Of a stretch of DNA of 64,000 bases, positions 58,636 to 64,000 are shown one piece after another; the first letter of the stretch is position 1, and the number at the start of each line of letters is the position of its first letter. Under the pieces are notes generated by a model. The model saw nothing but the letters and a program-made list of their open reading frames with translations, made no database searches and was not told the origin of the DNA. Both the position numbers and the translations under genes were made by a program. Source of the stretch: Kribbella sp. VKM Ac-2569 (GTDB lineage: Bacteria > Actinomycetota > Actinomycetes > Propionibacteriales > Kribbellaceae); NCBI RefSeq assembly GCF_004216905.1, contig NZ_SGXJ01000001.1, forward strand, positions 1,550,001-1,614,000, written 5' to 3'.

Positions 58636-59563
58636 TCGCGCGGTGAACCACGCCGTGTGAGTCGCTGCAGTGCTCCGACTGCTGACTTGCGGTGGCGTGA
58701 TCGACCTGGAGCGTCGAGTGCGTCAGATGGTGGCGCTCGGCAAGCACTTCCTCGATCCGGACCCGGATCTGGTGACAGTCGAGGCCCTCGGCGACCAGGA
58801 TGTGCGCGGACGCGGCCGGCTCGCCCGAGGTGATCTCCCAGACGTGCAGGTCGTGCACCTCGACCACACCCTCGACTGCGCACAGCTCGGCGCCCAGCGA
58901 CTGCGGGTCGATCGCGATCGGCGCGGCCTCGAGGAAGATCCGCCCCGAGTCACGGACCAGGGAGACGCCGGCCTTCAGCATCAGTACGGCGACCACGAAC
59001 GCGGCGATCGCGTCCGCACGGGCGAACCCGGTGAGCAGCACGACGAGACCGGCGATCGCCGTCGCGATGAACGCGAACAGGTCGTTCAGGATGTGCTGGT
59101 ACGCGCCCTCGACGTTGAGGCTGGAGCGGTTCGCCTTGCTGATCAGCCAGGTCGCGAACAGGTTCACCACGATGCCGACGACGCCCGTGATCAGCACCAG
59201 CGCGCCCTTGACCTCGGGCGGATGGATCATCCGGCTGACGGCCTCGTACACGAAGTAGACCGCGAGCAGCAGCAGCGTGATGCCGTTGGCCTGCGCGGAA
59301 AGGATCTCGACGCGCTTGAACCCGTACGTGAACCCACCGGCCGGCGGCTTCGCGGCGAGCCGGATCGCTAGCAGTGCCAGCGCGATGGCGATGGCGTCGG
59401 TGAGCATGTGCGCCGCGTCGGTGATCAGGGCCAGCGAACCGGCCGCGAACCCGACGATCACCTCGGCGATCATGAAGCCGACGATCAGCGCGAGCGCACC
59501 ACTCAGCAGCTTCCGGTCCGCCGCCGCGCTGACGCCGTGCCCGTGTGCGTGGCCGGCGCTCAT
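58589..59563 (-). CDS. CDF (zinc/cobalt) exporter
   Basis: The 324-residue protein has six predicted helices and the CDF metal-binding pattern: HAHGHG at the N-terminus, ALITDAAHMLTDAIAIALAL in helix 2 (HxxxD), EGAYQHILNDLFAFIATAIA in helix 5, and the cytoplasmic C-terminal domain VVEVHDLHVWEITSGEPAAS. It exports zinc or a similar divalent metal. Its start overlaps the ArsR stop (ATGA), so the two are one metal-response unit. Confidence 0.92.
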   Translation of the reverse strand: MSAGHAHGHGVSAAADRKLLSGALALIVGFMIAEVIVGFAAGSLALITDAAHMLTDAIAIALALLAIRLAAKPPAGGFTYGFKRVEILSAQANGITLLLLAVYFVYEAVSRMIHPPEVKGALVLITGVVGIVVNLFATWLISKANRSSLNVEGAYQHILNDLFAFIATAIAGLVVLLTGFARADAIAAFVVAVLMLKAGVSLVRDSGRIFLEAAPIAIDPQSLGAELCAVEGVVEVHDLHVWEITSGEPAASAHILVAEGLDCHQIRVRIEEVLAERHHLTHSTLQVDHATASQQSEHCSDSHGVVHRAITGAGPAPDPASPHH

Positions 59564-59961
59564 GCTTCCGACCGTTCCGGGTGAATGGCGTCGGTGTGCT
59601 CGGTGTGCGCGACCGCGAGGTCCAGCAGCATCCGCACGTGCGCGTCGTCGAGCCGGTAGAACGCGTTCCGCCCGTCCCGCCGTACGCCGACCACTCGGTG
59701 AGCACGCAGCAACCTGAGCGCATGGGATGTCGCGGACTCGCTCAAACCGGTGATCGCGGCGAGATCGCAGACGCACAGCTCCCCGTCGAGCAGCGCGACG
59801 AGCAGCTTCAGCCGCCGCGGGTCGCCGAGCAGACCGAACACGTCGGCCGTGTCGGCGATGTCCTCCTCGCCCGGCATCCTGGCATTGACGCTCGCCACCC
59901 GCTCCGGGTCGACCAGCCGCACGTTGCATGCGTCGAGCTGCACATCTGCAGAACTCTTCAT
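59560..59961 (-). CDS. ArsR/SmtB-type metal sensor
   Basis: The 133-residue protein has the ArsR winged helix (VFGLLGDPRRLKLLVALLDG then ELCVCDLAAITGLSESATSH) with Cys in alpha3 and a C-terminal metal site in alpha5 (DDAHVRMLLDLAVAHTEHTD), the SmtB/NmtR-type pattern (DxHx10HxxH/E). It represses the CDF gene and releases it on metal binding. It is first in the operon. Confidence 0.92.
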   Translation of the reverse strand: MKSSADVQLDACNVRLVDPERVASVNARMPGEEDIADTADVFGLLGDPRRLKLLVALLDGELCVCDLAAITGLSESATSHALRLLRAHRVVGVRRDGRNAFYRLDDAHVRMLLDLAVAHTEHTDAIHPERSEA

Positions 59962-59998
59962 ATATCGAGACTAGGGCAGCAGCCCGGCGTGCCGCAAG

Positions 59999-60949
59999 CT
60001 ACAACGTGTCCGCGAGCCACTTCAGATGACGCATCCGCTGCAGTTGGGCGCCGCCCTCGTGACCGTTGTACGGCCACACGTCGATCTCCGCCGGACCGCG
60101 ATAGTGGTTGTACGCCGCGAAGACCGTCGACGGCGGGCAAACTGTGTCCATCAACGCGACCGAGTACCGGGCCGGAGCCGTCGCCCTCGCCGCGAAGTTC
60201 ACGCCGTCGAAGTAGTCGAGGACGCCGAACACGTCCTCCGGCGGAATCCTGCGGCGGGCGAGGTAGTCGGCGATCTCGCCGTACCCGGTCTTCTCGATCA
60301 TCTCGGTCGCCCGCCGGAAGTGCGTCAGGAACGGTACGTCGATCAACGCGGCGGCGAGGTCCGTCCGCAACCCGGCGACTGCCTGCGCGATGCCTCCGCC
60401 CTGGCTGCCGCCGGCGACCACGATCCGGGCCGGGTCGGCGATCGGGTGACTCCGCGCCGCGTCGACCGCCCGGACCGCGTCGGTGAACACCCGCCGGTAG
60501 TAATAGGTGTCCCGATCGACCAGTCCACGCGTGAGGAAGCCGGGCACCTGCGGATTCGCTCCCGGATCGGGATCGGCCGTCTCGGTCCCCTGCCCGCGCG
60601 TGTCCATGACGAGTACGGCGTACCCGGCGGCGGGGTACACGAGCCAGTCGATCGGCCAGTTCCGCCCACCTTGATAGCCCAGGAAATGTACGACCGTCGG
60701 CAGCGGCCCGGCCGGGTCACGCGGCGCCAGGAACCACCCCGCGATCCGGTGCCCGCCGAATCCGGTGAACCGCACGTCCCACACGTCGACCGTCTTCAGC
60801 CCCGAGTCGTACGGGACAAAATCAGGTTCGAGTGGATCCGTAGAGGCCTTTGCCAGCGTCTCCTGCCAGAAGCGGTCGAAGTCGGCCGGCTCATGCCGCT
60901 CCGGACGGTACTCGCGGAGGTCGGGCAACGGCTTGTCGAACAAGGGCAT
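59999..60949 (-). CDS. CE7-type acetyl esterase (acetylxylan esterase/cephalosporin C deacetylase)
   Basis: The 316-residue protein has the CE7 pattern: PEREHEP-type start LREYRPERHEPADFDRFWQE, RGQG in VLVMDTRGQGTE, the nucleophile in VVAGGSQGGGIAQA and the His in YNGHEGGAQLQ. It removes acetyl groups from short xylo-oligosaccharides in the cytoplasm. It follows the epimerase-like gene by 14 bases as the last gene of the sugar importer operon. Confidence 0.92.
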   Translation of the reverse strand: MPLFDKPLPDLREYRPERHEPADFDRFWQETLAKASTDPLEPDFVPYDSGLKTVDVWDVRFTGFGGHRIAGWFLAPRDPAGPLPTVVHFLGYQGGRNWPIDWLVYPAAGYAVLVMDTRGQGTETADPDPGANPQVPGFLTRGLVDRDTYYYRRVFTDAVRAVDAARSHPIADPARIVVAGGSQGGGIAQAVAGLRTDLAAALIDVPFLTHFRRATEMIEKTGYGEIADYLARRRIPPEDVFGVLDYFDGVNFAARATAPARYSVALMDTVCPPSTVFAAYNHYRGPAEIDVWPYNGHEGGAQLQRMRHLKWLADTL

Positions 60950-60963
60950 GGTGAGTCCTCTCC

Positions 60964-61845
60964 TTACCCGGCGGCGCGGGTGAGATCAGCGGGAAGCGGC
61001 CGGACGTCCAACGGGACCCGATGCTCGGCCGCGAACCCGAGCAACTCCTCGACCTTCGACAGATCCATCGGTACGGCGCGCCCCGGCAACGCCCGCCGCA
61101 CCGGAACCGACGGGTGGTACCGCGCCAGCAGGTCCTCGGTCGCGTACGGCGCCAGCGTCTCCGGGGCCGCGACCAGCACGGCGTGGAACCCCGACGCCGG
61201 GGCGACGAGCGCCAGCCGCAGTGCCCGCGCGGCGTCGCGGAGATCGAGGTACGCCCACATCTCGGTGGACCCGACCAGCGGGTCGGCCGTGGTCGCCGCC
61301 AGCCGATCACGCCGTCGTTTCTCGTTGGCGACGAACGGCAGCCGCAACGCGACCACTGTCAGGTCGTAGCGTCGCGTCATCATCTTGGCGGTCGCTTCGT
61401 CGACCTGCTTGGACAACCCGTACGGATCCTCGACCTGCGGCGGCAGGCCCTCGTCGATCGGTACATAGGCGGGATGCAGTGGCTGGGCCGCCCAGGGCAA
61501 CCCGGTGATCGAGTAACTGCTGCTCATCGCGACCCGGCGGATGTTCCGCTGCCCTGCCGCCTCGAGGACGACGAAGGTCGCGCGGGTGTTGTTGCCGAAC
61601 ACCTCGAGCGGTGTACCCAGGACAGGCGCCGGCACCGCGGCCAAGTGGATCACGGCATCCACATCGACCAGCGCCTCGTCGACCGCGGCCGGATCGCCGG
61701 CGTCCCCGACCACCACCCGATCCGCCGGCAACCCGTCCGGCTCGATACGCTCCAGCGCGGTCACTGCGATGCCCTGGGCAACCAGGTCGTCCACCACGGC
61801 ACGTCCGATCATGCCGCCTGCCCCCGTGACGAGAACCCGGTTCAC
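60964..61845 (-). CDS. NAD-dependent epimerase/dehydratase (uronate dehydrogenase-like SDR)
   Basis: The 293-residue protein has the extended-SDR Rossmann motif LVTGAGGMIGRAVVDDLVAQ, catalytic YGLSK in EDPYGLSKQVDE and the Ser in SSSYSITG. It resembles uronate dehydrogenases and related SDRs that act on sugar acids. The start is GTG 61845 with GGGGAG five bases upstream. It lies between the sugar permease and the CE7 esterase, so it likely processes the imported sugar. Confidence 0.85.
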   Translation of the reverse strand: MNRVLVTGAGGMIGRAVVDDLVAQGIAVTALERIEPDGLPADRVVVGDAGDPAAVDEALVDVDAVIHLAAVPAPVLGTPLEVFGNNTRATFVVLEAAGQRNIRRVAMSSSYSITGLPWAAQPLHPAYVPIDEGLPPQVEDPYGLSKQVDEATAKMMTRRYDLTVVALRLPFVANEKRRRDRLAATTADPLVGSTEMWAYLDLRDAARALRLALVAPASGFHAVLVAAPETLAPYATEDLLARYHPSVPVRRALPGRAVPMDLSKVEELLGFAAEHRVPLDVRPLPADLTRAAG

Positions 61846-61856
61846 TCGCACTCCCC

Positions 61857-62735
61857 TCATCCCTTGATCCCCCCGGCCAGTCCGGCGCCGCGGATGAAGT
61901 AGCGCTGGAAGAGCAGGAAGATGACGATCGGCAGCACCACCGAGATCAGCAGTCCGGCCATGAACAGGTTCACCTGCACGTTGTCGCGGATCGACGGCAA
62001 CATCACCGACAGCGGCTGTTTGGTCCGGTCCGGCAGCACGAGCTTCGGCCAGAGGAACTCGCGCCAGGCCGCGATGATCGACAGCAGCGACACGACGCCG
62101 ATGATCGGGCCGGACAACGGCAGCACCAGGGACGTGAACATCCGGAAGTTGCCGACACCGTCGATCTTCGCGGCCTCGAACAGCTCGGCCGGCAGGTTCG
62201 CGAAGAACCGTCCGGTGATGATCACGTTGAAGGCACTCGCCCCGGCGGGCAGCCAGATCGCCCAGTAGGTGTTGATCAGCGACCCGCCGATGATCGGTAC
62301 GTCGATCACCGTCAGATAGAGCGGCACCAGCGAGATCACGCCCGGAATGAAGAGCGTCGCCAGCAACGCGCCGTTGACGAACTTCGCGTACCCAGGGCGC
62401 AGGATCGCCAGCGCATAACCACCGGTCGTTGCCACCAGCACCGACACGGCCCAGTTGCCGAGCGCGATCCAGACGGTGTTGATCAGTGCCGGCCCGACCC
62501 GGAGCCGGGTCCAGGCGGTCTCGATGTTCTGCCACTGCGGTTGCCCGGACCACAGGCCGAGCGGGTTCGACGCGATGTCGCCCGGTTGGGAGATCGCCGC
62601 CTTGGCCAGCCAGAGGATCGGCCCCAGCCCGGCCAGTGCGAGCAGGACCAGGATCACGACCTGACCGCTGCCGAGGGTCCACCGCACGAGCGGGCGGCTA
62701 CGGTCGGCCGGAGAGATGATGCCACGATCGCTCAT
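61857..62735 (-). CDS. Sugar ABC transporter permease, MalG-type
   Basis: The 292-residue protein has six helices and the EAA loop (LFEAAKIDGVGNFRMFTSLV) of carbohydrate importer permeases of the CUT1 group. Its start overlaps the other permease's stop (ATGA). It forms the channel with the MalF-type partner. Confidence 0.93.
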   Translation of the reverse strand: MSDRGIISPADRSRPLVRWTLGSGQVVILVLLALAGLGPILWLAKAAISQPGDIASNPLGLWSGQPQWQNIETAWTRLRVGPALINTVWIALGNWAVSVLVATTGGYALAILRPGYAKFVNGALLATLFIPGVISLVPLYLTVIDVPIIGGSLINTYWAIWLPAGASAFNVIITGRFFANLPAELFEAAKIDGVGNFRMFTSLVLPLSGPIIGVVSLLSIIAAWREFLWPKLVLPDRTKQPLSVMLPSIRDNVQVNLFMAGLLISVVLPIVIFLLFQRYFIRGAGLAGGIKG

Positions 62736-63619
62736 GTCGTCCCCCAACGCCGGGTCAGCCGGAAGTACAGCAACGAGAGCAGCCCGAGGAAGAGCGCCAG
62801 CAGGACCGACAACGCGGTCGCGCCGCCATAGTCGCCGTTGATGAAGGCGTAGTTGTAGAGCAGCATCAGGATCGTCGTGGTCGCGTTCGCCGGACCGCCG
62901 CCGGTGAACAGGAACGGCTCGGTGAACACCTGGAACGTCCCGATGATCTGGAGCAGCAACGTGATCATCAGGATCGTCCGCAGCTGCGGCAACGTCACGT
63001 GCACCACCCGTCGCCAGATCGAGGCCCCGTCGATCTCGGCCGCCTCGTACAGATCCGTGCGTACGCCAGACAACGCGGCCAGGTAGATGATCATCGTCGA
63101 GCCCGCGTTGGCCCAGGTCGCCTCCAGGACGATGCTGGGCATCGCCGAGTGCGCGTCCTGCAGCCACTGGAACGGACCGAGGCCGATGCCTCGGGCAAGC
63201 GTGTTGAACAGGCCGTCGTCACTCGCGTCGTAGAACACCCTCCACAGCAGGATCGCCACCACCGGCGGCAGTACCACCGGGAGATAGGCGAGCACCGAGA
63301 ACAAGGCCCGGCCGCGGCGCAGCTCGCGGACGAAGACGGCCAGTGCGAGCGGCGCCGGGTAGCCGAACACCAACGCCAGCAGGGCGAACCAGGCCGTGTT
63401 GCGGACCGCCGTCAGCAACAGCGGGTCGGCGAGTACCTTGCGGAAGTTGCCGAACCCGACCCACTGCGCCGGCTCGACCAGGTTCGTCTGCTGGAACGCG
63501 AGGACCAGACCGCGCGCGATCGGCCACCACGAGAACAACCCGAACACCAGCAACGTCGGGATCAGGAACACCAGGGTGCTGATCCCGCCGTTGCGGATCC
63601 ATCGGGCGGTACGGGTCAC
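62732..63619 (-). CDS. Sugar ABC transporter permease, MalF-type
   Basis: The 295-residue protein has six helices and the EAA loop (LYEAAEIDGASIWRRVVHVT), as CUT1 permeases have. Its start overlaps the solute-binding protein's stop, and its stop overlaps the next permease's start. No ATPase gene is in the operon; a shared MsiK-type ATPase is usual in actinobacteria. Confidence 0.93.
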   Translation of the reverse strand: MTRTARWIRNGGISTLVFLIPTLLVFGLFSWWPIARGLVLAFQQTNLVEPAQWVGFGNFRKVLADPLLLTAVRNTAWFALLALVFGYPAPLALAVFVRELRRGRALFSVLAYLPVVLPPVVAILLWRVFYDASDDGLFNTLARGIGLGPFQWLQDAHSAMPSIVLEATWANAGSTMIIYLAALSGVRTDLYEAAEIDGASIWRRVVHVTLPQLRTILMITLLLQIIGTFQVFTEPFLFTGGGPANATTTILMLLYNYAFINGDYGGATALSVLLALFLGLLSLLYFRLTRRWGTT

Positions 63620-64000
63620 GGGTTCGCCAGCAGGCCGTCGACGGCCTTCGACGAGTCAGTGAGCAGCTTGCCGATATCGGTGTCCTTCTTGGTCAGCACG
63701 GTCTGCACGACGGTGTCGAGGTTCGCGTAGACCTTCTGGCCGGCGACCGGCGGCTCGATCATCAGCTTCAGGGACGAAGCCTTGCTCGTGTACGGCGTGA
63801 AGTTCGCCTGCACCGTGTTCACGTACGGCTTGATCCACGCGTTGTACTGCTGCTGCGACGCCTCGTCGAACAGCCACAGCATCGGCAGGCCGACGGAGTG
63901 CACCTTGTCCGCGTTCGCTGCCTTGGCGTCGGTGACGGCGTGGTCCTGGTCGGTGAACTTCTCCAGCCAGAAGAACTCCGCCCACTTCACCGCCGCCTCG
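63616..64000 (-). CDS. Sugar-binding lipoprotein, 5' part outside window
   Basis: Only the C-terminal ~128 residues are visible (KWAEFFWLEKFTDQDHAV, then QQQYNAWIKPYVNTVQANFT and the end KAVDGLLANP). The open frame continues beyond base 64000. This is the end of an extracellular solute-binding protein of the CUT1 type, the substrate receptor for the two permeases. The stop overlaps the MalF-type start. Confidence 0.85.
   Translation of the reverse strand, partial: EAAVKWAEFFWLEKFTDQDHAVTDAKAANADKVHSVGLPMLWLFDEASQQQYNAWIKPYVNTVQANFTPYTSKASSLKLMIEPPVAGQKVYANLDTVVQTVLTKKDTDIGKLLTDSSKAVDGLLANP

Overview
The window is high-GC DNA with strong G/C bias at third codon positions, many GTG starts, ATGA/GTGA stop-start overlaps, and families typical of soil actinomycetes: XRE regulators with a DUF5753-type C-terminal region, a DUF397 protein, a SigB/SigF-type sigma factor, a DUF222-HNH (13E12-like) protein behind an actinobacterial SOS box, an MT0933-type small protein and an actinobacterial formylglycine-generating enzyme. 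I infer a filamentous actinobacterium, possibly Kribbella or a relative; no rRNA or tRNA gene is present to settle this. No prophage, IS element, CRISPR array or secondary-metabolite cluster is seen.

Layout. 0-5.2 kb: MFS efflux pump, SigG-like ECF sigma factor and a PEP mutase/isocitrate lyase-like enzyme, coupled; then a secreted amidase with a small coupled partner, and an MT0933-type stress protein. 5.5-16 kb: SDR, GH95 alpha-L-fucosidase, ABC exporter with divergent MarR regulator, Tat-exported esterase with divergent TetR, ketopantoate reductase-like enzyme with divergent CGNR protein, DinB-like protein and HSL-type hydrolase. 16-24.8 kb: LysR regulator with a frameshifted dihydrofolate-reductase-like gene, a LacI regulator with two identical operators, three consecutive Gfo/Idh/MocA dehydrogenases, a 2OG-Fe(II) oxygenase-like protein and the HNH protein. 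24.8-31.5 kb: SGNH hydrolase, GNAT, LLM oxidoreductase, formylglycine-generating enzyme, MFS/MarR pair with a 26-bp perfect palindrome, methyltransferase, MFS and an SRPBCC gene remnant. 31.5-41 kb: three-gene operon (phosphoesterase, MFS, beta-propeller protein), aldo/keto reductase, BON protein, LacI/GH51 arabinofuranosidase pair, MerR regulator. 41-48.5 kb: two-TM protein, 34-bp tandem repeats, alcohol dehydrogenase, ABC exporter with divergent GbsR-like regulator, geranylgeranyl-reductase-like flavoprotein, SigB/SigF-type sigma factor. 48.6-52.5 kb: a small-gene and regulator island (DUF397, two tiny coupled genes, two XRE regulators) with repeated regulatory motifs. 52.5-64 kb: DUF2207 membrane protein, DUF2461, quinone oxidoreductase, epoxide hydrolase, small proteins, a zinc-type CDF transporter with its ArsR regulator, and a sugar ABC importer operon with a dehydratase/uronate-dehydrogenase-like enzyme and a CE7 esterase.

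How it fits together. Much of the region is plant-polymer use (fucosidase, arabinofuranosidase, CE7 esterase, sugar importer, sugar dehydrogenases under LacI control) mixed with divergent regulator/transporter pairs. The clearest new signals are regulatory: SigB-type promoters (GNNT, 15-16 bases, GGGTAC) before three genes including the sigma gene itself; a pair of identical LacI operators; a composite ATGCAAG/ATGCACGTGCAT motif used twice; and a duplicated promoter-leader with fixed geometry in front of two tiny ORFs that flank an XRE regulator.
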